The notes: a model not told the origin generated them from the sequence alone. Shown: positions 1 to 12,560, numbered from the stretch's first letter. The stretch is DNA of 64,000 nt from Coffea arabica (GCF_036785885.1 NC_092312.1:22710001-22774000); one strand, 5' to 3'. A program made the numbers and translations.

Positions 1-30
1 AGCTGAACAGTCAACTAGCCGTTGGTAGTG

Positions 31-258
31 TCGGACGTCCGATAGCCCTGTTTTATGCGTTCGACAGCAGGCAGTGAGTTTGAGAAATTTTCTTCAATTC
101 TTTCGGACGTCCGGTAGGTTGATTTTCTGCGTCCGAAGGTATGATGTAAAACTAGAAAATTTTCTTCAATTCTTTCGGACGTCTGGTAGGCTGGTTTTCC
201 GCGTCTGAAGATACTCAATGGTTGTCGGACGTCCGATGCAGTCTTTTTGAGCGTCCGA
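31..258. repeat. Four spaced 34-nt hairpin units
   Basis: Four units each start with TCGGACG and end with CGTCCGA or a one-base variant, so each can fold into a 7-bp stem. The arms are at 31-37/58-64, 103-109/130-136, 175-181/202-208 and 225-231/252-258. The loop is exactly 20 nt in all four, and the starts are 72, 72 and 50 nt apart. The arm changes in units 1 and 3 are C-to-T, which leaves G-U pairs in a plus-strand RNA. A minus-strand reading frame happens to run through the units, but its repetitive peptide matches nothing I recognise. Function unknown. Confidence 0.75.
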
Positions 259-470
259 CAGCTTTCAGCAACCTTTGTTTTCTTTCAATTGCACTTGTTC
301 ATGGAATCAAATAATTTCAAAACTGAAAGTATATCTTGAAGAAATATTAGTATTATCCATTTGTTTTGTAAACATCAAAAGATAGGGATCAAGATCAACA
401 CCCATATATGCCACTGCAAGATTACACTTATGGACCACAAAAATACAAGCCAGCTAGCCAATAACATTAC

Positions 471-782
471 CTTCTTCACTGTTCACAAATTTAGCAAGGC
501 TTCTGCAGATCGCTCACCTTCACGCCTGAGAAGAAAAATAAATTCATGAGGAATACAATTGTATGAACTCAAGACATGTAAGTTGCATTTACATAGAGTC
601 AACATCAGGACAAATATCATTTCGACAAAGCAAGTAAAAAAAAAAACAGAGACTATTTGAAACTCCAATATTTCACATACTCAATTTTTGGGATCCAAAG
701 AACCTTTTGGAAACCATTGGATGGTGGGGTAACTAGAAACACCATATTTACTGCAAATGCTCTTATGCTCATTGTAGTCCAC
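471..782 (-). pseudogene. Protein disulfide isomerase (PDIL2-1-like) gene fragment, two exons
   Basis: Reading the minus strand, an acceptor at about 783 opens an exon (782 down to about 675) encoding [14 protein letters not shown] followed by [17 protein letters not shown]. This matches the part of a plant PDI thioredoxin domain that lies after the CGHC motif, with the cis-proline YPT segment. A second exon (525-471) encodes EGERSAEAL, then a one-base deletion, then KFVNSEE before a GTAATG donor. That is the usual continuation (EGxRxAEAL-x-EFVN) in this family. The CGHC exon, the second thioredoxin domain and the C-terminal region were not found nearby, and the reading frame fails at the first exon's end and within the second. 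I read it as a broken fragment, possibly captured by a transposon. Family assignment is from remembered motifs. Confidence 0.7.
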
Positions 783-1189
783 CTACAATAGATATAATTT
801 GATAAAATTTCAAAACTTAAACTTATTTTTTGCTATAATTCACAGTTAGACCATTGATTAATCTTTTAAATATTGAAATTAAATCAGATGCAAAATAGAA
901 GATTCACAACAGCTAAAAAAGTTAAACTGATGTTGATGCCAACAAGCAACCAGATAGCAATGGACCTCAAGTTCCACTTTCTCAAGATTTTAGTTATGGA
1001 AATCAAATAGAACATATCCAGTTTGCAAGGATGAAAAGAAAAAATGTAAGCACTTTTTCAAAAATATGAATGCGGACTCAGGAGTGCCATTAAATGTAGT
1101 TCAATGAACCAGAGAGAGACAGAAACAAGAAGCAAAAGAAAGGAGAAGAAAAGAAAATAATGGTCTTTCACTATACTGCTCATTCAACT

Positions 1190-1375
1190 CTTTCTCTCTC
1201 TCTCTATAAATAAATATTTCGCATTTTCTACACTCCCCTCTGCCCCCTACCTGTTGCTACTATTGTTCAATCTTCACCGCCACTGCGCCACACCACCTGA
1301 TTCTATCTCTCTCTCTCGTTTTCTCCGCTCTCTTTTTTTCGATTCCTCCTCTCTTGCTACTTTATGAAAGGATAA
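1190..1375 (+). promoter_or_regulatory. Promoter-like segment: TATA box plus CT-rich leader
   Basis: A TATAAATA box at 1203-1210 is followed by about 150 nt rich in C and T, with (TC)n runs, which resembles a plant core promoter and 5' leader. The first ATG downstream (about 1364) is followed by a stop after two codons, and I see no convincing coding exon after it. It may be a promoter without a gene, or a captured 5' end. Confidence 0.3.
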
Positions 1376-1993
1376 GAAGAAAAGGGAAACTTACTTTGAT
1401 GGAGTATTTATTTTGGGTTCCGTTTGATTTGTTTCTCATCATTTCATCTTATGCTGGTTCCTTTTTGCTCCTACTTGCTTGCTATGTTTGCTGGTGATTT
1501 CTAGGCAGTGAAAAATCAAACCCCAACAGCCTGAGAATAGGATAGTTTTGCAGCAATTTCTGGAAAACTGTTAGGCTTCCTGGTGCGTAGTAGAGAACTA
1601 AATGGTGTATAGGTATATATAGGTATTTCCTAATCAGCCCAATTAGTTCAATATACTGCATCCACCTCCAGCCCCTATTCACTCTATCTTTTGGGCACGC
1701 ACATTAGCAAATATAGTCAGTACAACAACCAAAAATGTGCAATAGGCTCAGAAATAATTAATCAGTCTCTGTCAGAAGAAGATTATTCTCTCCATGTATG
1801 TAATGAATATGAAAAGTTAATAAAAAGAGAAGCTCTTGTCCAACAAAGATGTGAAAAAAATTCAAGGTCAACTTAGGCATCTGATAAATCACAGCTAACT
1901 CAAGGCCAGTACAAAGTCATATAAATTGCTAATGCTAAAAGCAAAACAAGCAGAAGCTAACATAAAGCAGATTACAGGCAAACATTAGTATCA

Positions 1994-2161
<168 letters not shown>

Positions 2162-2199
2162 TTAAATGCCTTTGTCCATTTAATAGCAGATAGACTGTT

Positions 2200-5028
2200 T
2201 AGGGAATTGCACCTTTCATATTTCAAATGCCAAATATAGAACAGCAAAAAATTGATACAAAACAACTACATCTGGTAGGATATTTTGGAAAAGTGTTTAG
2301 CAATGAAAAAAGCTCAATAAATTTTAAAATGGTAAAAAGGTAAAATGGTAACACAAAAGTCTTCTCAATACACAATACAAAATGATGACAATCAAATTTT
2401 TAACTTGCATACAAGCAATCCTCTGGAGAAATGAAGCAATAAGGTAAGAAGTAAAATTGTTTTAAAAAATTTGAGAAAAAATTACTCTACCCTAAAGCCC
2501 AACTCTTTCCACGACCCCCTTTCCAACCAGACCTTTCAAAATAGGCCCAACTGGTCAATATAACCACAAAATTGAGGACATATCACTACATTTACGTATA
2601 CATGTGTACGCACAGTAGTTTTCGACTTCAACAATCAATCCAACTCTGATCTAATGTGCTGTAAGTGAAAAATTAATAGCATATTCAACCTAAAGACTGT
2701 TATTTCTGTCTTTCTCTAAGGCAGCTATTGGGAAGTTTATTGTTTAGCTTTCCTACTATAAATTGATCATCCCAGAACAGAATGAGAAACTGCATTTTAC
2801 AATCTAATAGGCATCAGCTCATGAGCTTATCTTGGTGTAATTCTGTCTGGATGCATATAACCCATGCCCTCTATCAAATTAACAGCATGCAGCAGTGAAT
2901 GCATTGGGAAGTAATGTGGTGACAAAGAAAGCAAATCTCAGGGTTTATTGAAAACAAAATTCCTTAAATGCCTAAACTTCTAACATCTTACAACTACATG
3001 AGGCAAACTTCTCCATCAAAGCTTGGTACCAATCCAAAAAGAACTTGATGCTCAGAGAGTTGAGGAGCCATTCCCCTAGTCATCCGAACATGACGGCACC
3101 AATTCACCCTCAATGCATGACAGAGCAACATAGTCATTGACCAGCATAGCGAGTTTGTAATCTCTTTCTCTCAAACTCAAGCTAGCAAAAACACAGAAGA
3201 TCAAAAAGTCAGTAATGAGGTGAGATGACACTATGCATTTCACTTAATTGAGTTCAACTTTCAGAAGGATCCCAGTTGACAGTCTCGCCACTTTCTGCAC
3301 TCACTCATTGGCAGCCGGAGTTCCTCCAACGACGGGCTCGGGAAGATTTGGGCTACTAAAGCGCACTTAATTCATCGCAACTATAGTAGTCTTGTCCCAG
3401 TGCACTGGAAGCCTGTATACATGATGAAATTAGTAATATGAATGATAATCCTTTGTTTCATCTTTATTTGGGCTTATGCATAAGATAAATTTAAAGGCAG
3501 AACAAATACTAAATGAAAAGTAGCCGCTAGTAGTAAATAACACCATAACAATCACTAAAACAACTCTTTTTAAATGATAACATACAAATGGTCATCCAGA
3601 AAGTTCTTTTCTGCATATCATAAGCCAACTGAGTATATTAAATATTCAAATGTGACGGTCTAATCAGTATATGTGAGTGTATATGTGCACAGACACGAGA
3701 AAGGGAGAGAGAAAGAAATTTGGAGAAGCATTTTTTTTCCTTTTTTTCTTTGTAAGGGGGGTAAGGGAATTACCACCATGTAGCACCTCTATTAGTTTTG
3801 CCCCAAAAAGTCAGCATGCGATGCATTTAATGGATTCAGGATGCCAGAAATGCTGTTGAGTTTCATTAAAGTACAAAGTGAACTACTTGCATTCATGCCC
3901 ATGAGTCAGTTAACTGCATTTTCAAGAAGCTCGGGGGCTTATTCTTCTGTTCTCTTCAGAAATTTCTGATTAAGACCATAGACATTAAACAATTTTAGGC
4001 TCGGTTAATCAGATGATTCTAACCAGATTCCTATATGAAGAAATGAAAACTAAATACCAAAGTTGAAAGTAGAAGACTGCCATTCAGAAGGATTGACGTG
4101 TTTCCTTGACATTGAAGTTTTATCGATCACTTCAGATGAAGATTGAACGAGTAAATATTGAGATTCAATTGGTAAATTGACCCAAAATAACATTGGATAA
4201 CCAGGGTAAGAAAAGAATATACCCTGACTTAGTTTAAATGCTGCATTTTCTAGAATCATGTAACAGCAACTATACAGTAAATCCTTTTGACTCTTTTCTT
4301 TCAGTTTCGCTATTAAAAAAAAAAGCCTTAACCATCTTCTGAATTCTCCTTTAGTGGTGTTGGCAAGGATGTAGCAAGAAGAAATATGTTAGTCTTCTAA
4401 TGAATTTAGACAACATGGATGGATTTGTTTTGCACACAACATTCATATAGTGCACAATGGCATTTGAAGAATTAAAAAGGAGATTCCGCATAAGAATAGG
4501 ATTGTTTTGCAGTTTTGCTTTCCAATTCTGCATCAAACACTACTTTTGAAATGGAGTTATTTTATGCATCGGATGCTGAAGGTTAAGCTATTCTAATAGT
4601 CCAATAAACTTTATGAAATTAAGCATCTCAAACCTGATAGTACATTTAAATAGAAGCCACACTATCTACTCAACATCTATGATCTTTTATTAGAAACAAT
4701 TATTTTGATTAGTAAAGATTTCTTTTTGACGATAAACCCTTGGAGTTGTATAACCACAGTTAATTCTTGAAATAACATACCATTTAGTTTATGCAAAAAT
4801 CTGCTCTTTGTCAACAATTGGATGTCATAACAACACTAGCATTACTAGAACTTCTTTATCACAAAATAAAAATAACAAGTCAAGACTGCAAAGAACCAAT
4901 ATTTTCAATTAGCACAAGAGGACAGAAAAAACTACATAAAATATACTGAAAAATCATATTGAGAAAGTCAAACCGCTAATAGAAGATCAAGAAATAGCAA
5001 TAAAGAAATGACAAACATAAAAACTTAC
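2200..5028. other. AT-rich stretch with no supported gene
   Basis: Open frames here are at most about 70 codons, lack recognisable motifs and are not joined by consistent splice sites. A less AT-rich patch at 3270-3420 shows no domain I can name. It is probably intergenic or element interior. Confidence 0.5.
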
Positions 5029-5330
5029 GTTTTGAACAGAGCATAAAAAATGCTCTGAGTTTCAGCTGTAACATCAATCCCAAATATTTCAGCCTCCAAC
5101 TCAGCTTGCCTAAAAAATGCTACTTATAAAATCAACCGCAATAATCACAAAATAGTCCAAATCCACAACTTGGTCAGAAATTTTTTTTAAAAAAATAATT
5201 CGAAATACCTAATAACAGTCTTCTCTGTCTTGAAGATTATTAAGATCAATAAAACATTTCTTCAGATCAAGAGGGTCTTCACCTCGACCCAAAAAATTAA
5301 ACTCCTTTATGTAATTGGCTTTCAATAGCC
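5029..5330 (-). pseudogene. Unrecognised two-exon gene fragment
   Basis: The minus strand carries two exon-like segments with good splice sites. The upstream one (about 5330-5209) reads NYIKEFNFLGRGEDPLDLKK and then CFIDLNNLQDR, followed by a one-base shift into TVIR, ending at AG|GTATTT. The second (5109-5029) reads QAELEAEIFGIDVTAE and then TQSIFYALFKT, between a pyrimidine-tract acceptor and a GTAAG donor. The two join in frame only after correcting the shift. The composition and splice sites suggest real ancestral coding sequence, but I do not recognise the family. It has the same orientation as the PDI and prolyl-tRNA synthetase fragments. Confidence 0.45.
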
Positions 5331-5849
5331 TAATATTCCTCTTTGGCCCTGACCCTAAATTTATTCCTTCTTGTATTCTTCAAATCCAAAGTTAAAGGAT
5401 TTCAAAACCCACAAGAAACATTACCAATTCATAATAAGTACTGTAAATGCATGCGAAAATACTGAAAAGAAAAAATGAAACTGTTTAAGGGAAAATCTTG
5501 AAAAACAAGAGGAGAAGGATATGAAGAACAAGTATGTTGGATGAGCGGTCAAAGGTCAAGACTTGGATGAATGGTCTTGATGGTGAGTATGCATCCTACT
5601 GCGAAATCTTCATTATTGTTATGCGCTTCCATGGATTTAGGCTTCTTCTCTTTTCGGCTTGTATTTCATGTGATTTTTGAGGTTTTTGTAATGGAGTATC
5701 AGTTTCTGAAGAGAAGAGACAGAAGAGAGGAAAAAATGAGAAAGAGAATGTACGGAAGCTCAATCGACCAAAAGAAAAATCTTGTGGTTTGGAAAAGGAA
5801 AAAGAACAAAAAAAAAAGGAAAAGAAAATGAAGGACGAAGAAGATAGAC

Positions 5850-6400
5850 CACAAACAGTGCTCTACAAAGGTATCCCCTCAGCTCACCTGCTCTTTGGCA
5901 ATAGAGGAAGAAGTAAGAAATGAAGAGGAATAGTAGAGAAGAATTAAAGAGTTAGTGAGGGCGACCAAACTTGCCACCAATCTCCTAGTGAGGACGCTTG
6001 GAACTGAAATACGTAGGGTTAGTGGAGCATTTGCTCGTTTCAGCAGAAGCTGAACTCCCAGCTAAGCAGATTGTATGGGATAAAATGTACATTACCAACA
6101 CACCCCTCAAAGAAAAATGGAACTCAAAAATACAACAAAAGGTCGGGAAGTAAATAGGTGCAGACCAAAGGGTTAACACCGTAATATCAACAAACCTCGG
6201 AGCCCAACGAAGACAAGACATTACGAAACAACCACCTGACTGTTTGACCAGGAACCGGGCCCCACATCAATAGCACATCTATACGGTTGATCAGAAGCGA
6301 ATCATATGGCACCATGTGGCAGATGAGACGCCGACGTGGAACCGCAGCTTTCACACTAGTCTATATGGTTGACTAGGAGGGTAAGTGAGATTGTATAAAT
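5850..6400. repeat. Segment related to part of the tandem unit (about 12.7-13.5 kb)
   Basis: The order of short matches is conserved between this stretch and 12,700-13,480: a purine-rich GAGGAAGA tract, then a phrase like AATAGACCAA-AACCGTCATATCAA (here AGACCAA...ACACCGTAATATCAA), then CCACATGGGCGGACGA versus CCATGTGGCAGATGAG, then CTACGTG versus GACGTGG. It looks like an old diverged duplicate. The high GC near 6.3 kb suggests it may once have been a gene's 5' region. No intact coding exon is visible. Confidence 0.4.
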
Positions 6401-6717
6401 TAGTTGCCCAATTATATGTCTACTAAGTTTGTATTTTTTCTAAAGAAAAGAAAAATATATTATTATGGGAGTCATATGAGTTAAAAGGGTGTCAATGTAT
6501 AAATGCAATTTTGCGTAATGATATTAAATTAGAAATTAGTTTTGCATTAATTATTTAGGGAGTTAATAGCTATGATGCATATATACAAGCAATATCAATT
6601 CTCAATTGGTATGTGACTTGCATTCATACGAGTGTGATAATGTACTTTGTCACCATGACTTTTGTATGTGCCAAAATCAACTGTGAATTTAACTTTCATA
6701 TGTTACAACTAAAGCTC

Positions 6718-6836
6718 CACATTTTATTGTGAAAATTAAGGATGATGCTATCTAATAGTTTATAAATTTTTAAGCTTCACATTTTATTATGATAGGTAAG
6801 GATGATGCTATCTAATAGTTGATAAATTTTTGAAAC
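6718..6836. repeat. Tandem duplication, about 59 bp x 2
   Basis: Two adjacent copies share CACATTTTATTRTGA and AAGGATGATGCTATCTAATA and differ at only a few positions. This is a simple local duplication in AT-rich DNA. Confidence 0.75.
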
Positions 6837-7319
6837 CAAACACTTGATAATTCGAGAAACACATGATTCAGATTAAAATGACAGAACTCCAATAAAAATC
6901 TGTAGAATTTTCACACTATTCAACTCTCTAACTCTTTACTTTTGTTGTAACTTCAGGCATAGAGAAAAAGAAAATGAGCTGAAGACCACAACATAAATAG
7001 AATAAAGGCAATTTCAATTTACTAAACATTACTCGTGTCCTATAGATCAATGCTTGATCGTGCTAAGAAGTTTGGATTATTTTCTCAGGCAATAAATTCA
7101 AGAAGTTCAGGAGGATAAGAACATCTTTTGCAGAAAAACAGAAGAGCTGATGGAAAAAAAAGATTAAAAAAGTATGCATTTAAATCACTTTTGTAGAAAA
7201 ATAAAAGAGCCAAAAAAAAAAAGAAAGAGAAAACAACAGTTAAATAGTTTCTAATTTTAAATTCAAGTTAGCGTCAACTCATGTAGCTGAGTCTTTGCTT
7301 TGAGTTGATTGAAGCTAAA

Positions 7320-7560
7320 AAACCACAACCAAAAGGTTCCAAATAAATTGAGTTATTTTAGCTTTCAAAGGAATCTTCAATATCAAAGGTTCCAATAGGT
7401 TCCAGAAAATGCAACCAATAGTTTCCAAAAAAAATTGATTTTCTGAATTTTTTGTAGAAAAAATACTGTAGCGATTTGATATATGTGAGGTAAAAAGGTG
7501 ATTGGAAAATGTGTTCACTTGGAAAATTACTGGCCAAACATGGCCTTTATTTAGCTTCCA
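7320..7560. mobile_element. Degenerate MITE-like sequence
   Basis: The phrase TACTGTAGCGATTTGATATA followed by TGTGAGGTAAAAAGGTGATTGG is, on the opposite strand, the same conserved core (TATCTCACATAYATCA, TTACAGTA) found in the small inverted-repeat elements inside the tandem units. The flanking terminal repeats are too decayed to place the exact ends. Confidence 0.4.
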
Positions 7561-8495
7561 AATGAATCATCAATATGAAAGCAATATAAAAGCAATTCTC
7601 TTTTCTGAACAAGGAAATCCACTTTCCAAATAAGAGTAATCAATAACTTCAAAAAAAAGAAAAAAATATCATTACAACGAACCCGCCCGTCATGATTTTT
7701 ACCTTTAACTATTAAGAAGTCACAGAGAGTAAAAAGAGGAAATCAAAAGATAAAAGGAAGACAAAAAACAAAAGATATGCAAGTTACATGCCTCTTCTTG
7801 TCCTTAGACAAGCAAGACACAGAGTTTACGTACCTTAAAATCCTAAAGCACTTTAGTCGCTATTGCAAAAAGAGTGACTAAGTGCGCATTCAGCCATCGC
7901 AATCCCAAGCTACAGAGAGACATCAGAATAAAGGATATTAAGATCTACTTGATGCACATAACTAAATTTGGAAGTGTTCGAAATACATCATCAACATAAC
8001 TAAATTTAAGAAGAAGAAAACTACATTAAATTTTCAAAGATTGAAATATTTGAAAACAAACTTATTTGAATCATCTAAATGGTTTCCGTTATTATCCCAT
8101 CCAATAAGAAAAATTTGACCATCCAAATTGAAACGATTAGATTGGTAAAATTACGCAATGACTCAGAGGCATAATATCACGTACAAAGCCAAAGAAAATA
8201 CAAGAAAAATAAACATTAATAAGTTTCTCCAGTTATTTCTTCAACTGATTTGTAAAGCTGAATGATTTCAAAAAGATGAAAAAGTGGCAAAGGTACCATA
8301 ATGTACTAATAGCAGTTAATGAATGTTCAATCCTATAATAAATTCACCATCATTGACCTCTAAACTTATTCATCATTGACTCTTTGAGCTTAATGACAGT
8401 CCACCTCAATTAAGCTATAAGCAAGTATGAGTTGAAAAGTTAAGAGAAAAAAAAAAGATTGCAAAAACAAAGAACAAAAACCTCTTCTTGGATAG

Positions 8496-8656
8496 ATGCA
8501 GAACAATAAGAGATTTTTTAGTCAATAATCATTAAATGAAACAAAAGGAAGAAACTACAGCTTTGTAGCAATTTTGATCCATTTTGTAGTTAACAAAATA
8601 CCTAATTTAAAGTTGCTAAGCAATATGATAATTTAATTACTAATTCTAGCATGTGT
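8496..8656 (+). repeat. Direct repeat R1, copy a (about 162 bp)
   Basis: From GATGCAGAAC to CTAGCATGTG this stretch matches 9911-10074 almost base for base, in direct orientation, with about 1.25 kb between the copies. The ends show no convincing matching target duplications, so I do not call it an LTR. Confidence 0.85.
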
Positions 8657-8903
8657 TGTAAAATTGTTGACCTCAACCACGTAACTAACTTTCGAGCACA
8701 TGTATCTTTTTCAAACCTACAATTTTTTGAAACACGTATTGATAAGAGTATGAAACAACATTAAAAGTTTGATATGATGTTACTGATGAAACTCACTAAC
8801 GGCGCAGGTATCGAGCTAAATCTAAATTGTGATTGATATACAATTTGCTAGCTCCAATTGTACAAAGTAATGGTCCTGCATAGTATGGCTATATTCGCTA
8901 AAA
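8653..8903 (+). repeat. Segment shared with the tandem unit (about 16.52-16.76 kb)
   Basis: About 250 bp starting at TTGTTGACCTCAACCACGTA and ending at ATATTCGCTAAAAAG match 16,515-16,763 at high identity with scattered substitutions. It lies directly against repeat R1a. In the array the same block lies at the upstream side of the Helitron carrying RPA-like exons, so this may be a partial copy of that element. Confidence 0.8.
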
Positions 8904-9246
8904 AGCTATTCAAATTATATAGCATATAAATAAAAGCATTTGATTTACCTCTGAAATTTTGTACGCAAATACCACATGCTAGTAAAATATTATTTTTTGT
9001 AGCAGACTGATATTATAGGATTTGTAGTATATTCAATAACTTGATACTTAAATCACTGATGAGGCAAAATTTGTCTAAATAAACTTTACAGTGTCCTAAC
9101 TCCTTCCAAAAGAAAAAAGCGCTAAATAGTCCTAATTGGCATCGCAAGTTACGGCAACGTGCCAGTGGCATCTAGGCCTAATTTTTTTTGGCCAAAATCT
9201 CGTCCTAATTGGTCCTATTGTTTCTTGATCATGTCGTATGCTTCCG

Positions 9247-9841
9247 AATTAAAATTGTATTAAAATAACATATGAATAAGCATTTGTCTTTAATTAAGGA
9301 GTAAAAAGAATTTAAAGTATAAACAACAAACTATAAACGGTTTATGAACTAGATTATGGAAAAGTTTTAAATTTTAAATTTGACTGGTGATAGGGTTGGT
9401 TATAACCCATTACTTTTTATGTATTAAAATAAATACAAAAATCTAGACAAAAATCTATAACTCACTACTTGTTCCGTTCTTGGGATTTTTTTTTTAGGGT
9501 TAAATATAGTAACCCTAATAACTTTACATTTAGCTGCACTTTACCCCCTCAACTTTATATTTAGTTGTACATTTGGCAAAGCTCATTTGTAGGGGTCGTT
9601 ATTGGGTTAGTGTGGTGACAAATATTTCTTAATTATAAAAATATAACATTGTATTAAAATAGCATACGAATGAGCATTTGTCTTTAATTAAGGACTAAAA
9701 AGGATTTAAAGTATAAATAACAAACTATAAGTGATAACATGAAGTAGATAGTGGAAATGTTTTAAATTTTAAATTTGATTGGTGATTGGGTTGATTATAA
9801 CCCACTACTTTTTATATATTAAAATAAATACAAAATTCTAG
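9247..9841 (+). repeat. Direct repeat R2, two copies of about 198 bp
   Basis: The stretches 9247-9445 and 9645-9841 share a long run, from TTGTATTAAAATA through CATTTGTCTTTAATTAAGGA to TATTAAAATAAATACAAAA, with about 10-15% differences. They sit between the two R1 copies, so the 8.5-10.1 kb region is a nest of local duplications. Confidence 0.8.
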
Positions 9842-9910
9842 AAAAAAGAATGAAAAGTTTGGAAGCCGTTGAGAGAGTCTCTGCAAAAAACCCCTTCTGC
9901 AATACAAATA

Positions 9911-10074
9911 GATGCAGAACCATAAGAGATTTTTTAGTCAATAATCATAAAATGAAACAAAAGGAAGAAACTACAGCTTTGTAGCAATTTTGATCCATTT
10001 TGTAGTTAACAAAATACCTAATTTAAAGTTGCTAAGCAATATGATAATTTAATTACTAATTCTAGCATGTGGTT
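9911..10074 (+). repeat. Direct repeat R1, copy b (about 163 bp)
   Basis: Near-identical partner of 8496-8656. After it the sequence continues into unrelated AT-rich DNA with no gene before the tandem array begins at about 10,795. Confidence 0.85.
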
Positions 10075-11795
10075 AAATTCTAATATTCGAGACTTGTTAA
10101 TCTTGGTCTAAACTTTTACTGCCTATAAACATAAAAACAATTTATTCTAGTCCCTTGTATTTTAGTGAAAATTGCCAGAGGGCTGAAAGCAATTGGTTAG
10201 CTTGTACAGTTCAAATTCATGGAATAAATAAATAAGAGGTTTTACAAAGAGATTTATTGTGTCCGGTACAACTAAACTGTACCATGAAAGCCAGCCAAAA
10301 GGTATGAAGAAGGGAATAAAAAAGCTCAATTAACAATAAAAAGCCTTTGAATGGCAGGAAAGAAGGGAAGAAAAGCCATTTTGGTAAAAAGTAAAGTCTA
10401 AATTGCAAGATTTTCCGGAAATAACAAAGTGACGCTCAACTAAAGTAATAATAAACATAGAGAGCGCTAATTCTGCTATAATTTACATTATAGTCTCAAA
10501 ATATCATCCTATTAAATACACAGGCCAATCCCTCGGAACAAATTGGCAAAATTTTAATGAAAAACTTGTACTTTAGCAAAAGAAAATGAAAGGCAAGATT
10601 TATGCCAAGACACGAGGAAAAAGCACTTAAAAACAATAATCTAAAATAATGAAAATCCTTGATGACTTACAATGCTTTTCGTCATTTTTGGCTGAAAGCC
10701 GGGCACCTAAGTACGCACAGAACTATCAAAAATAGATCCATCATTTAATGGAATAGAGATGCAAAGAAAATAAAGAAAAAACAGACCTTCTCCTTAATGA
10801 ATGGAAAAGGAAGCTTTTGAAAGAGCATCCAAATAATGAATAACCAGGAAAATCACAACCGAAACTTGATTGAATTTTTTTTTTTTTAAAACAGAGTGTA
10901 TGAAAGTAAACTTTTTAATAGTGAATGACATAAAATATACTATATCTTGGAGTGTTGCAGCAGTCTTAAAGAGGAAAAAGCCCAACCTTCTGCACCTGCA
11001 ATCACCAAAAAAATGTAAAACTTAGATTAGTAAAAAGGGGAGAAAAAAGCGAAGAGAAAATTAAATATACAAAAATAAAATTCAGTAAGCAGCGACTTTT
11101 GGATTACCAATCGAAGATAACGATCATGATGTCTACAAAATACCACATGGAAACTATTAACTACCCAATTTCCAAATCGAAAGTATCTAGGTTCTTAACA
11201 TTCCCCATCGGAGAAATTTATCAAATAACAAAAAATCATTCCACAGTGTTAAAATAGTTAGGCGGATAAAAGATTTAGAAATTTATCTGAATAATAAAAA
11301 ATCAATGCACAACATAAAAATAATTAGGCAAATAAAAGATTAAATAGTTTAAACCAAGCACTCCAATCACCAACATCCTAACTCATTAGATTCGGTTCCA
11401 CCGCCGAATTAACATAAACTTTCGCACTATCAACTAAATTTAGAAATATCTAATTCAACTTGCTCCAATCAATAAAGTGAAAATTCACACTTTAAAATTT
11501 CAATTGTCCTATTTCCCGTAACTAACTACTACATCAAACCATCCAACTGAAGCAAAACTTTCCAATTTGATGACATCAACAATTTGTAATAAAAAAGGAA
11601 CCGTCTCTTTATACTAATTATTATGGAAATAGCTATGGAATCTGATTAAAACTTAAGTCATAAAGAGGGGAAACGATAAGTAGGAGACATAATAATAAAA
11701 GTAAAGATTAGGAAACCCCAAGTTTTGGAGTTTCGAAAAAATAAGTGGGACAAATCAAGGGCATAAAATAACATTGATATAAAAGACAAAAAGTC

Positions 11796-12560
11796 GTATG
11801 TGTGTTTGGATTAGGAAGATTTGAAATAAAAAAATTTACTTCACAAATTTCAATCATTTTTTTATCTTCTCAATTACATTTCTATCTCACATACATCATA
11901 TCCAAAAAAGTACTATAATAATTATCTCAAATAAATTATCCAAATAAACTCCTATCCAAACAAACACACAGTTTATGGGCAGGAAGGCGGAAACATCCAT
12001 ATCAATTTTGTGGTTCACTGGCATATCATTAATTAATATAATGCATCATCAAAATGAAAGACAAAGTAATAACAAGGAATTTTTTTTTTTTTAACTTCCA
12101 GCCAAAACAATTGGAAAACATTAGATGCAAATACAAGAAACAAAATAAGGGTGTTTTCTAACGCCCAAAAAAAAATCTTCAATAAGAATAAAACTAAACA
12201 AAACAGGGAATAATTGGAAAAAAATTGGGGGTTTGTTTGGATAGTGGGTTATTTTCCCAAATATATTTGCTTATATCACTATTATAATTTTCAATACAGT
12301 TTTTTGTCTTCCCAATTGCCTTTTTATCTCACATATATCACATCACAAAAAATGTTACAGTAAAAATATCTCAAATAATTTAACGTTTGTTTGGATAGTT
12401 TTATTATCCTAAATAATATTTCACTTGCATCATAAAAACATTTCACAACCTATCTTTTTAAATTTCCAATAACCTTTTTATCTCACATATATCACATCAC
12501 AAAATGTTACAGTAATTATTCCAAATAATATTTTAAATAATACCCTATCCATCATAACAT
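11796..12560. mobile_element. Cluster of three related MITEs (unit 1)
   Basis: Three small elements share TTTGGATA-type terminal repeats and the internal core TATCTCACATAYATCACATC followed by a TTACAGTA/CTACAGTA box. The first (about 11,796-11,971) has TGTGTGTTTGGAT and the inverted ATCCAAACAAACACACA. The second begins GGGTTTGTTTGGATAG at about 12,228. In this unit its right terminal repeat is deleted up to the start of the third (about 12,388-12,560). No coding capacity. Confidence 0.65.

Noticed and set aside
31..258. CRISPR array
   Set aside because: Plant nuclear DNA, variable repeat content, unequal spacing and no cas genes. The units are better described as short hairpin repeats.
5571..5831. 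86-codon plus-strand frame
   Set aside because: It ends in a simple Lys/Arg/Glu tract from purine-rich DNA and has no domain or splice support.
8496..10074. LTR or TRIM retrotransposon formed by the R1 direct repeats
   Set aside because: No matching target duplication, no primer-binding site or polypurine tract at the expected places, and the repeat ends do not give consistent TG...CA termini with flanking duplication.
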